From NCBI RefSeq assembly GCF_022627325.1, contig NZ_JAETZZ010000018.1, positions 49,281-113,280 on the forward strand: DNA of 64,000 nt, given 5' to 3'. Below the pieces are notes generated by a model that was not told where the DNA came from, did no database searches, and saw only the letters and a list, made by a program, of their open reading frames with translations. This document shows, piece after piece, positions 16,563 through 24,678 of this stretch. Position 1 is the first letter of the stretch. Each line of letters opens with the position of its first letter. This DNA comes from Pseudomonas putida. Its GTDB lineage: Bacteria; Pseudomonadota; Gammaproteobacteria; Pseudomonadales; Pseudomonadaceae. The position numbers were made by a program, and so were the translations under genes.

Positions 16563-18044
16563 TCAACCGCGGGCTCGAACTGTGGAGCGACGTAGCCTGC
16601 GCCAGCCTAAGATGATTCCACTTAGCGAGATCACCAGGCCGCCGATGCTCAAGGCGATGATCAGGCTTTCGCGTAACGCCGGCCTTTGCAGCAGGGGTTG
16701 CAGGTCCCAGCTGTGCAAGAGATTGAACAGCCAGCGGCCGGTGCGTTGCCTGGTATCGTGGCTGGCCACCATTTCCCCGCTGGCCGGATCAAGGTAGACC
16801 CAAGTGCTGGCGGCGTCGTCGAATCGCAGGCGCAGCACCGGCAACGGGCGGCGCTGGGAGCCATACATGCTCTGGGCGTCGCGGGCGAAGTAGTAGGCGT
16901 CGTAGTGGCGCTGCCAATGGGTATGCACCGGGATGCCTGCCGCCATCGCCTGGGCAGCGTTGAGCAGGCGTTGCTCGGACAACTGCCGTACGGGTGCCGC
17001 GTCGGCCTCCAGAATCCGACTATCGCCCACGGCATCGCGGGCCACCAGAAAGGTGTCAGCGCCAAGGCGTTGCCACTGCAGTTCCACAGGGTCGAACCCA
17101 GGTATCTTGTGCAGGCGGGCCAAGGCTTGAGCCACTGGCTGGCCGATGTCCACCGCACGTAGCGGCCCTCGATGCAGAGCCTGGGTGGCCAGTTGCGAGC
17201 GACTGTCGGTGAGGCCCCAAGGGCGCATCGACATGAATCCGCTGAATATCCACAGCACCAACATCCCACCGAACAGTAACCCACCTATATGGTGCCAGCG
17301 CAGCCAACCGCCGGGATAAGGGCTGCACGAGCCACTGCGATAGCGCTTGCGCAGCCGCAGGCGCAAGATGCCGACAGCCATGCCCAGCAGCGCCATGATC
17401 GTTGCGGCCAGAGACAGCCCGATTACCAGGGTGCGCCAGCCGTTGCTGAACCCAAACCCGCCGCGTAGCGGGTAGAGCCAATGCAGCCAGGCCCCGACCC
17501 AGTTCCAGGCGCGCTCCCGGGCTGTGACGTCACGCACCACTTCTGCAGTACGTCCGGACAGGTACAGCCAGGTACCGGCTGCATCGACGACTTGCACCCG
17601 GTGCAAGGGGCGGTCGCTGTCCAAGGCGGTGGAGTGGGTCCACATGTCCTCGTCCACTGTGCCCCGGTACGCCAACCCGACCTCGCCTGCATACTGCCGG
17701 GCGCTTTCCAGTGCCCAGCCGGCGCCGACCTGCGCCAGGGGCTGGCCGCTGGCAGCGTCGAGCGCGACGCGGCGGCCATCGGCCAATTCCAACAGGTAAT
17801 ACGGCCGCCCACCCAGGCTGGTCAGGCGCAGCGCTTTCAGAGGCTGCTGCGCCCACTGCTCGGGTAACTCGGCGCAGCAACCCGCAGGCAACGCCGGCAG
17901 GTGGGCAAGGCGTTCGGCCGGTGTCAGCTTGGGGTAGCCGACATACAGCATGACCACCCCAGAGACGAACCACAGCGCCATGAACACGCAGGCGACGATT
18001 CCCAGCCAGCGGTGCCACAGGTAGAGCTGGCGCTTTACGCTCAT
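16563..18044 (-). CDS. PepSY-associated transmembrane protein (probable metal-chelate reductase partner)
   Basis: This 493-aa inner-membrane protein has an N-terminal helix with LYLWHRWLGIVACVFMALWF, a large periplasmic PepSY-type region (about residues 40-180), two central helices (LVIGLSLAATIMALLG, HHIGGLLFGGMLVLWIFSG), a second PepSY region, and C-terminal helices. His residues in the helices could hold heme, as in related iron-reductase-like PepSY proteins. The start at 18044 makes a TGATG overlap with the receptor stop; an ATG four codons earlier is less likely. It acts with the receptor, perhaps reducing the imported metal chelate. Confidence 0.82.
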   Translation of the reverse strand: MSVKRQLYLWHRWLGIVACVFMALWFVSGVVMLYVGYPKLTPAERLAHLPALPAGCCAELPEQWAQQPLKALRLTSLGGRPYYLLELADGRRVALDAASGQPLAQVGAGWALESARQYAGEVGLAYRGTVDEDMWTHSTALDSDRPLHRVQVVDAAGTWLYLSGRTAEVVRDVTARERAWNWVGAWLHWLYPLRGGFGFSNGWRTLVIGLSLAATIMALLGMAVGILRLRLRKRYRSGSCSPYPGGWLRWHHIGGLLFGGMLVLWIFSGFMSMRPWGLTDSRSQLATQALHRGPLRAVDIGQPVAQALARLHKIPGFDPVELQWQRLGADTFLVARDAVGDSRILEADAAPVRQLSEQRLLNAAQAMAAGIPVHTHWQRHYDAYYFARDAQSMYGSQRRPLPVLRLRFDDAASTWVYLDPASGEMVASHDTRQRTGRWLFNLLHSWDLQPLLQRPALRESLIIALSIGGLVISLSGIILGWRRLRRSTVRARG

Positions 18045-20197
18045 CAGTAGCGCCACTGCACGGCGACTTCCAGGCTGCGCGGCTCACCCAGGTAGTACTG
18101 GGTATTGGTCTGGTGGATGAACCGGGCGTAGACCTCGTCGGTCAGGTTTCGCAACCGCGCGCTGACTTGCACGTGCTTGTCCAGGTCGTGGGTCATGGAA
18201 AGCCCGTAAACGGTGTAGGACGGTACCCACGAGGTATTGGCGGTGTTGGCGTACACCGACGACACATAACGGGCGTCGGCGCCGACCTGCCAGCCCGGGG
18301 CGAGGTCGTAGGTCAGCCAGAGATTGGCCACCCGATCAGGGATGTTCACCGGGTTCTTGCCTTTGCGCGAATACACCACACCGCTGATGGTCTCGTTGAA
18401 TTCGTCGTATTCGGCGTTCACCCAGCTGAAGTTACCTGCCGCCAGCAGCTTGGGCGTGACTTTGAACGAAGCGGCCAGTTCGATACCGGTAGAGGTCTGC
18501 TGGCCTGCCTGCTCGGTGGTGTTTGGCACGGTCGAGGAGGGCACCGAGATGTTCTTGCGCACGATCCGGTAGGCCGCTGCAGTGGCCGTACCACGGCCAT
18601 CGAGGAAGTCGAACTTGCTGCCCACTTCGACCTGGCGCCCGGTACTCAGGTCGAAGTCGCCCACTTGGCTGATCGAGGCACTGGTCAGGGTGCCTCCCGG
18701 CGGCTCGGCCGAGGTGCTGTATTGGGTATAGAGGCTGACATTCGGGGTCAGGTCGTAGACCAGGCCCAGGCGACCGGTCACAGCGTCCCAGCGCCGGTCC
18801 AGCTTGGCCCGCGCAACGTGGTCGATGACGTCGAAATCGATGTGGTCGTAGCGCAAGGCGGTTATCACTGACAGCTGATCCGTCAGACGGGTACGGTTCT
18901 CGACGAAGGCCGAGGTGGTGTCGGTGGTGGTGGTGCGTCCCTTGGCCATAGGCGCGTCCATACCGGGGATATCGAGGAAGTGCCCTGGCTCGAAGCCATT
19001 GGGGTCAACCGTGTCGAACGCGCCCTTGGACAGCGGGTAGTTGGTTTGCTGGTTGCTGTTGTAATCCATGCCGAACGCCCAGTCACTGGCCAGGCCGAAC
19101 AGCTCACCCTGATGGGTCAGCTCGACCCTGTCGCCGTTCACCTCCTGGTCGTGACGCTGGCGGTAGCCGCCCGAGCGAGCGATGGCGCTGTTGTCGGCGT
19201 TGTAGCGATACACCTCGAGGTTGCGGTAATCGCGCTGGCCGTTGTAGTGATAGAAGGTATTGCGCAGTTGGGTATTGTCGTCGAAGCGGTAGTCGGTGAT
19301 CGAGCGTAGCCAGCGAGTGCGCTGTTCGTAGCGACCGTCTTCAACGTTGTAGTTGTTGAAACGGTTGTGCTTGTCGATGTGTAGGGTGCCGACCAGTGGC
19401 TGCAATACCGGAGTGCCCCAGTAGGGGCTGTCTTCTTTCTCTTCCAGGTATTCGATGGCCAGCGTGTGCGAGAGCTGGTCGTTGATGTCGCTGAGCAGCG
19501 AAAAGGCCAGGTTGCCGGCCCCATTCTCCTGGCGATCGATGTAGCCGTTGGTGCTGGTGCGGCTGTAGTCGAGACGGGCGTAATGGCGCGGGCCGTCGCC
19601 TGTGTTGAGCGCCTTGTTGAAACCGACCGAGGTTTCAGTAGTGTCGAAGCGGCCATAACTGACGCGCCCTTCAAACGTGTCTTCGTCTCGGCTTGCCAGC
19701 CGGGTGATGAAGTTCAGGCTGCCACCGACAGCACCGCTGCCGTTGAGGAAGGAGGACGGCCCGCCGAGCAATTCGATGCGGTCGTAGATCCAGGCGCCCA
19801 CCGGGCGCGCTGCGCCGCCATACTGCAAATTGATGCCATTGAACAACTGGCTGATCTGCGCGCCATTGAAACCCCGGTACGACACATAGCCGCCCCAGCC
19901 TGGCGGCGCCGAGGCGTTCACACCAGGCAGTGCGTTGGCGGCGTCCTGGAAGTTGCGCGCGCCGATACGCTCCATGGTCTTGCGGTCGGCCACACTGACC
20001 GAAGCGGGGTTCTCACGGGCGCTGAGGTTAAGGCGCGAGCCGCTTTCGATGGGGCGGTCGAGGTCCAGGCGCGTGGCCTCGGTGGGTTGGTCAGCGGTGG
20101 CGGTAATGGTGCTGGATGGCAATGTAAGGGTTTCATCCTGCGCCCAGGCGCAGTTTGCGCTGCCAACGAGCAGCGCCAAAGTGGTCATGCGGAGCAT
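18044..20197 (-). CDS. TonB-dependent siderophore-type receptor paired with PepSY
   Basis: This 717-aa receptor has a signal peptide (MLRMTTLALLVGSANCAWA), a plug around residues 45-170 (ENPASVSVADRKTMERIGA, ALPGVNASAPPGWGG, YDRIELLGGPSSFLNGSG), and a barrel ending VAVQWRY. It resembles the receptor at 280-2418: both have a SGSRLNL block before the plug and a YLGEPRS block near the end, so they are paralogs. The start at 20197 follows GGAAG. It is followed by PepSY and preceded by DUF2946 copy 5, so the three form one unit. The ligand is unknown. Confidence 0.85.
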   Translation of the reverse strand: MLRMTTLALLVGSANCAWAQDETLTLPSSTITATADQPTEATRLDLDRPIESGSRLNLSARENPASVSVADRKTMERIGARNFQDAANALPGVNASAPPGWGGYVSYRGFNGAQISQLFNGINLQYGGAARPVGAWIYDRIELLGGPSSFLNGSGAVGGSLNFITRLASRDEDTFEGRVSYGRFDTTETSVGFNKALNTGDGPRHYARLDYSRTSTNGYIDRQENGAGNLAFSLLSDINDQLSHTLAIEYLEEKEDSPYWGTPVLQPLVGTLHIDKHNRFNNYNVEDGRYEQRTRWLRSITDYRFDDNTQLRNTFYHYNGQRDYRNLEVYRYNADNSAIARSGGYRQRHDQEVNGDRVELTHQGELFGLASDWAFGMDYNSNQQTNYPLSKGAFDTVDPNGFEPGHFLDIPGMDAPMAKGRTTTTDTTSAFVENRTRLTDQLSVITALRYDHIDFDVIDHVARAKLDRRWDAVTGRLGLVYDLTPNVSLYTQYSTSAEPPGGTLTSASISQVGDFDLSTGRQVEVGSKFDFLDGRGTATAAAYRIVRKNISVPSSTVPNTTEQAGQQTSTGIELAASFKVTPKLLAAGNFSWVNAEYDEFNETISGVVYSRKGKNPVNIPDRVANLWLTYDLAPGWQVGADARYVSSVYANTANTSWVPSYTVYGLSMTHDLDKHVQVSARLRNLTDEVYARFIHQTNTQYYLGEPRSLEVAVQWRY

Positions 20198-20263
20198 GCG
20201 AGGCTTCCTGGTTGAAATCGATGAACGCACCGCCGATGCCGGTCGGGTGGCTCGGGGGCGATG

Positions 20264-20653
20264 TCAGAACGCGGGAAGCGAAGCAGGAGAGGCGCGGGGG
20301 TTCACCCGTGGCCAGCGCAGCTTGGGCAGGCGTGGCGTGGGTTGGCTGGGTAAGGGGCTGGCCGGCTGTTCGGCGAGCAGGGTCAGCAGGCCGAAAAATA
20401 CAGCCAGCAGCGTGGCGCTGAACAGGCTGGCGATCACGCAGTCACCGCCGGCAGGCAGCATGGGGTCGGCAGTGTCTTGCTCAGCTTTGAACGCGCCGCT
20501 GGCGTCGGCGGAGCACCAGGCGGCGTCATCCAAACCGGCAAGGCGCAACCCGGCCATCTGCCCATGGCCCATGGCGCACAGCAACGAGCCGAACAGAATG
20601 CTGAAATACAGCACCCAGGCGACATGCGATCGTGTGTGGCGGGCCGGTTTCAT
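20264..20653 (-). CDS. DUF2946 family protein, copy 5
   Basis: This 129-aa protein has the N-terminal membrane segment AWVLYFSILFGSLLCAMGHGQ, a second hydrophobic segment near residues 74-92 (VIASLFSATLLAVFFGLL), and the C-terminal RWPRVNPRASP. It heads the receptor-PepSY unit, 66 nt upstream of the receptor. Unlike copies 1, 2 and 4 I see no PrrA/RoxR-like box before it. Confidence 0.76.
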   Translation of the reverse strand: MKPARHTRSHVAWVLYFSILFGSLLCAMGHGQMAGLRLAGLDDAAWCSADASGAFKAEQDTADPMLPAGGDCVIASLFSATLLAVFFGLLTLLAEQPASPLPSQPTPRLPKLRWPRVNPRASPASLPAF

Positions 20654-20918
20654 GGCAGTACTCTGGATGGCACTGAGTTGTCAGGTTAGATGTGGCGGCG
20701 CGATTCTACATCTTCTGAAACATCTGAACAGGGTGTTTTTTAAGGTGTGAGCATTCAACCGAATGATGCAGTTCGCTGCCCGAGCACAACGGATGTCGAG
20801 TAAAAGTGCTTTGTTGGTATGCGGTAATCACACGCTTTTCTACCTCTAGCGGCGGCCCGGGCCGACTCAGTTGCAATCGTTTGAAAGGCTGTGACTAGAA
20901 AGAAAGGCGTTGCTTTCG

Positions 20919-20939
20919 ACGTGTTATAACATATCATTA
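20919..20939 (+). promoter_or_regulatory. Zur box upstream of the zinc ABC transporter
   Basis: ACGTGTTAT-AAC-ATATCATTA has the 9-3-9 form of the Zur site (AAATGTTAT-N3-ATAACATTT), with seven of nine matches in each arm. It is 57 nt before the ATPase start. The rest of the 20654-20996 gap holds nothing else I can support. Confidence 0.7.
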
Positions 20940-20996
20940 ATCGGGTGAGGCCAGCGTTTTCCGGCCGCGTCATTCCTTTCGTTTTGGAACTCACCC

Positions 20997-21662
20997 GTGA
21001 TTCTGTGCCAAGACCTCTTGTGGGGGGCTGCCAAAAGCCCGTTGACCCCGCACCTGAACATCACGCTGCCAGCGGGTAGTTTGACTGCAGTGGTGGGGGC
21101 CAATGGTGCTGGCAAAAGCAGCCTCTTGAAGGTGCTTGCCGGCTTGCAGAAGCCTCTGTCCGGGCGCCTTCGCATCAGTGCCGAAGGCACGAAAATTGGC
21201 TATCTGGTCCAGCGCTCTGCCATTGACCGGCAGTTCCCCATCAGCCTGGGCGAGCTGGTCAGTGGCGGCTTCTGGGGGCAACGCCTGCACCGTCGGGAGC
21301 GCAGCGAGCGGTTGCGCCAGGCATTGCAAGCCTGGGAAATCGAAAAGCTCGCAGCCCACCCGCTCGAAGCGCTTTCCGGCGGCGAACTGCAGCGTGCGCT
21401 GCTGGCACGCTTGAGCCTGACCGACGCCAACCTGCTGCTGCTCGACGAGCCGGACTCGGCGCTGGACAAGCCGGGGCAGGCGTTGCTCTGGCGGCATATC
21501 GACGCTTGGCACAAAGCTGGCCAGACAGTGGTGGTGGTCAGTCATGACCTGCCGCGCGTGCAAGCGATGGCCGACTATTGCCTGCTGATCGACCGCGAGG
21601 GGTGCCAATACGGACCCAGTCAATCTGTGATCGGGCGTGCCGCACTGGGGCAGGTGCAGTGA
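20997..21662 (+). CDS. Zinc/manganese-type ABC transporter ATPase
   Basis: This 221-aa ATPase drives the metal importer made with the next two genes. Walker A is GANGAGKSS, the signature LSGGELQRA, and Walker B LLLLDEPDSALD followed by VVSHDL. It begins with GTG, since no ATG is suitably placed. It overlaps the permease start by one base (TGATG). The Zur box ahead of it and the permease family indicate zinc uptake under starvation, as a second system beside the usual znuABC. Confidence 0.88.
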   Translation: MILCQDLLWGAAKSPLTPHLNITLPAGSLTAVVGANGAGKSSLLKVLAGLQKPLSGRLRISAEGTKIGYLVQRSAIDRQFPISLGELVSGGFWGQRLHRRERSERLRQALQAWEIEKLAAHPLEALSGGELQRALLARLSLTDANLLLLDEPDSALDKPGQALLWRHIDAWHKAGQTVVVVSHDLPRVQAMADYCLLIDREGCQYGPSQSVIGRAALGQVQ

Positions 21663-22522
21663 TGCTGGATATGGCATGGGCACCTTTCGTCGAGTTCGCC
21701 TTCATGCGCCGTGCGCTGTTCGGCGGGCTCACCCTTGCGCTGAGTGTCGCGCCGTTGGGGGTATTCCTGGTGGTACGGCGCATGAGCCTGATCGGTGACG
21801 CCATTTCCCATGGCATTTTACCGGGCGCTGCTTTGGGCTTTTGGCTGGCAGGGCTGTCCGTGGTTGCCATGACACTGGGCGGCCTGGTGGCGGGCTTGAT
21901 GGTGGCAGGCTTTTCAGCCCTGGTGAGCCGGCACACCGGTTTGCGTGAGGACGCAAGCCTGGCGGCGGTTTACCCGATTTCACTGGCTTCGGGCGTTCTG
22001 CTGCTCGGGCTGGCGGGCAAGCGCCTGGACTTGCTGGGGTTGCTGTTCGGCTCGGCCCTGGCGGTCGATCAGGCGACCTTGCAAACCATGGTGTGGGTAG
22101 CCGTAGGCAGTCTCTTGGCTTTTGCCCTGATTTACCGGCCTTTGCTGCTCGACAGCCTGGACCCCCTGTTCCTGCGCAGCGTCAGTCGCTTTGGGCCAAT
22201 CGCCCATGGCGTGTTCCTGGGCCTGGTGGTCATCAACCTGGTGGTTGGCTTCCAGGCCATCGGCGCCTTGATGGTGGTTGGCCTGATGATGCTGCCAGCC
22301 ATCGCCGCACGTTTCTGGAGCCAGCGCCTGCCCTGGCTGATAGCCATTTCGGCGCTGATCGGCATGGGCTCGGTCTGGCTGGGGTTGCTGTTGTCCTACT
22401 ACGCCTCACTGCCCTGTGGCCCGGCGATCGTCGTCGTGGCCGGCTGTGCCTACCTGCTGTCGGTGATGGTGGGGCCGGTCCGCGGGCTGCTGCGTCGTCA
22501 CTACACCCCTGTCACTCACTGA
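21662..22522 (+). CDS. Zinc/manganese-type ABC permease (ABC-3 family)
   Basis: This 286-aa protein has eight or more membrane helices and the family block VVRRMSLIGDAISHGILPGAA near residues 36-56, with GALMVVGLMMLPAIAARFW near 200-218. These are hallmarks of ZnuB/MntB permeases. It overlaps the ATPase by one base and lies 9 nt before the binding protein. Confidence 0.92.
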   Translation: MLDMAWAPFVEFAFMRRALFGGLTLALSVAPLGVFLVVRRMSLIGDAISHGILPGAALGFWLAGLSVVAMTLGGLVAGLMVAGFSALVSRHTGLREDASLAAVYPISLASGVLLLGLAGKRLDLLGLLFGSALAVDQATLQTMVWVAVGSLLAFALIYRPLLLDSLDPLFLRSVSRFGPIAHGVFLGLVVINLVVGFQAIGALMVVGLMMLPAIAARFWSQRLPWLIAISALIGMGSVWLGLLLSYYASLPCGPAIVVVAGCAYLLSVMVGPVRGLLRRHYTPVTH

Positions 22523-22531
22523 GGAGCCGCT

Positions 22532-23407
22532 ATGCGCCCGTTGATCGTTGTGCTCATGTTGTTGCTGTCACCGTTACTGTCTGCCGCCGAACGCATCAAG
22601 GTAGTGACCAGCTTCAGTATTCTGGCCGATATCACCCGACAGCTCGGTGGCGATCAGGTAAAGGTCATCAATATCGTCGGGCCCGACAGCGATGCGCATG
22701 TCTACGAAACCACGCCGGATGATGCCAGGCACGTGTTGCAGGCGCGCCTGGTGGTGGAGAACGGCCTGAACTTCGAGCCCTGGCTGGACCGCCTGATCAA
22801 GACCACCGGCACCCAGGCTCAGGTCGTCCGGGCTAGCCAGGGGATCCTTCCGCGTACCTTGGACGAGGAGGGCCAGACCATCCCCGACCCTCATGCCTGG
22901 AACAGCCTGGCCAACGCCAAGATCTACGCGGCCAATATTGCCAAGGCGCTGGAAGCGGTTGACCCCGGCAATGCGCAGGCCTATCGCAGCCACCTGGCTG
23001 CCTACCAGCAGCAGATCGACGCCTTGCTGGCCGAGGTGAAGAAAAGCTTCGCGGCCTTACCAACAAACAACCGGCGTATCGTTACCTCGCATGATGCCTT
23101 CGGTTACCTGGGCCAGGCTTACGGCATCGAGTTCCTGGCACCCCAAGGCCTTTCCACCGACCAGGAGCCTACTGCCAAGGATGTCGCCAGCATCATTTCG
23201 ATGATCAAGCGCGACAAGATCAAGGCCGTGTTCATCGAGAACATCAAGGATTCCCGGCTGATGCAGCAGATTGCCGACGATACCGGAGCGAAGATAGGTG
23301 GGACGCTGTATTCCGATGCACTTGCCGCCCAAGGCCCTGCCAGTACCTACCTGGGCATGTATCGGCAGAATGTGCAAACCCTCACCCAGGCGCTGGCAGG
23401 CCAGTGA
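22532..23407 (+). CDS. Zinc/manganese-type periplasmic binding protein (ZnuA-like)
   Basis: This 291-aa exported protein has a signal peptide (MRPLIVVLMLLLSPLLSAAE) and the cluster A-I metal ligands: His in SDAHVYETTP, His in PDPHAWNS, His in TSHDAFGYLG, and Asp in GTLYSDAL. The His-rich loop of classical ZnuA is absent. It begins after GAGGAG, 9 nt from the permease. The neighbouring His-rich protein might take over the loop's metal-buffering role. Confidence 0.9.
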   Translation: MRPLIVVLMLLLSPLLSAAERIKVVTSFSILADITRQLGGDQVKVINIVGPDSDAHVYETTPDDARHVLQARLVVENGLNFEPWLDRLIKTTGTQAQVVRASQGILPRTLDEEGQTIPDPHAWNSLANAKIYAANIAKALEAVDPGNAQAYRSHLAAYQQQIDALLAEVKKSFAALPTNNRRIVTSHDAFGYLGQAYGIEFLAPQGLSTDQEPTAKDVASIISMIKRDKIKAVFIENIKDSRLMQQIADDTGAKIGGTLYSDALAAQGPASTYLGMYRQNVQTLTQALAGQ

Positions 23408-23413
23408 GGCCAG

Positions 23414-23441
23414 CGCCTCCAGCCCTTGCCGGCTGGAGGCG
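23414..23441. terminator. Hairpin between convergent genes
   Basis: CGCCTCCAGCC and GGCTGGAGGCG form a perfect 11-bp stem with a 6-nt loop between the znuA-like gene and the convergent His-rich gene. It lacks a T-run. Confidence 0.6.
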
Positions 23442-23449
23442 GGCAACGG

Positions 23450-23800
23450 TCATTTGACCACGGTCACCGGGCCGTGGTCGTCGCAGTGATCGCCGTGCGG
23501 GTGGTGGAGGTGGCCATCGACCAGGTAATCGACATGATCACCATGGGGGATCGCCTCATGCCCGCAGCCCGGGCCGTGGGTATGGTCGGCAGCATGGCCG
23601 CCACATTGGTGGCCGGGGGTGCAACGGTCGGGATTCTGGCCGTTGGCTTCCAGTGTGTGTTCATCGACATGGTCGCCATGTACGTGATGCAAGTGCCCGT
23701 CGTGCAGGTAATCGATATGCCCATCGTGCTCGATTGCAGTGTGGCCGCAGCCGGGTTTGTGCTGATGGTCATGGTGGGGATGCTGGTTGCAGGTACCCAT
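23450..23800 (-). CDS. His-rich tandem-repeat metal-binding protein
   Basis: This 116-aa protein holds about 28 His and 6 Cys residues. It is built from two copies of a roughly 33-residue unit: GCGHTAIEHDGHIDYLHDGH then LHHVHGDH, and GCGHEAIPHGDHVDYLVDGH then LHHPHGDH, joined by a Cys-rich linker (RCTPGHQCGGH). It has no signal peptide. Such composition should bind several zinc or nickel ions, suggesting a cytoplasmic metal buffer or chaperone. It is convergent with the zinc ABC operon. I chose the start at 23800 because the His-rich part begins at once; an in-frame start lies ten codons earlier. Confidence 0.75.
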   Translation of the reverse strand: MGTCNQHPHHDHQHKPGCGHTAIEHDGHIDYLHDGHLHHVHGDHVDEHTLEANGQNPDRCTPGHQCGGHAADHTHGPGCGHEAIPHGDHVDYLVDGHLHHPHGDHCDDHGPVTVVK

Positions 23801-23941
23801 TTCGAACGCCTTTAACGAGTGCTGAGGCATTCAGCGTAGTTGGCGGGCGCAGCTTCTTCCAACCCGCTGGGAGACCGTCGGTCCTTTGGGCTGACATCCC
23901 TGCCGTACCTCGGCCGAGATGGCCGAGGTACGCTACTTTCG

Positions 23942-24664
23942 TCACTCGTGGTGCGGTTCACCCAGGAACGTCAGCGAACTGAAGAAGCTCTGCTGGGCAA
24001 CGGGGCTGCCTTCGGCCATCGGCAGGGTAGCCTGAGCCGCGATGATGTTGAGCCCTTCATTGCGAACGGTGACACGTGCGCGGCCTTGCTGGTCGGTGGT
24101 GGCGCTGACCTGGTGAGGGGCGCCCCGGTAATCGCCCAGCAGCGGGATATCCGCAGCCGGTTTGCCATCGAGCAGCACCTGCACTTCCAGCATCTTGCCC
24201 GGGCCGACCTGCAGAGGATCGCTCAGGGGAACGATCGCCAAACGCAGCATGTCCAGTTTCGGCAGCCGAGCACCGCTCTGGTAGATCGCCAGGCTGTACT
24301 TGAAGCTGTGGGTGGAGGCGATCGCATCCTTGATGTGGGTGCGATCCTGATTGACCCACTGCTTGTCCGGGCGCTGCGACCAAGGCCCGTTGTCCAGCAG
24401 CACGGCCAGTGCCGCAGGCGGCGTGAGCGGCTGCAGAACAGCATGGTCCGCCAGGCGCTCGACGGTGACCGGGACCATGTCCCCGGTCGCGTCGAACGCC
24501 CAGGCGCGCTTGATCTTCTGCGCCTTGTAGGCGTTATCCTCGGCGCCGTGGCCGTACACGACCTCGATATTGCCGCGTCGCTCCTCGGTCCACAGGCCGT
24601 GGGCGCCTGCGTTGACGCTGACCATCAGGGTCAGCAGTGAGGCGACTTTCAACGATGGATGCAT
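23942..24664 (-). CDS. DUF4198 exported metal-uptake partner protein
   Basis: This 240-aa protein has a signal peptide (MHPSLKVASLLTLMVSVNAG, cleaved near AHG, so that a metal-ligating N-terminal HG may be exposed) and a DUF4198 fold with HGLWTEERRGNIEVVYGHG near the mature start and a C-terminal Ig-like domain (VLLDGKPAADIPLLGDYRG, TTDQQGRARVTV). Relatives accompany nickel, cobalt and zinc importers (NikK-like). It starts 15 nt after the TonB receptor stop on the same strand. Confidence 0.78.
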   Translation of the reverse strand: MHPSLKVASLLTLMVSVNAGAHGLWTEERRGNIEVVYGHGAEDNAYKAQKIKRAWAFDATGDMVPVTVERLADHAVLQPLTPPAALAVLLDNGPWSQRPDKQWVNQDRTHIKDAIASTHSFKYSLAIYQSGARLPKLDMLRLAIVPLSDPLQVGPGKMLEVQVLLDGKPAADIPLLGDYRGAPHQVSATTDQQGRARVTVRNEGLNIIAAQATLPMAEGSPVAQQSFFSSLTFLGEPHHE

Positions 24665-24678
24665 GATGATTCCTCGGT

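Noticed and set aside
20755..20994. 79-aa minus-strand frame upstream of the zinc ABC transporter
   Set aside because: It covers the Zur box and promoter, and its composition is not like a protein of this genome.
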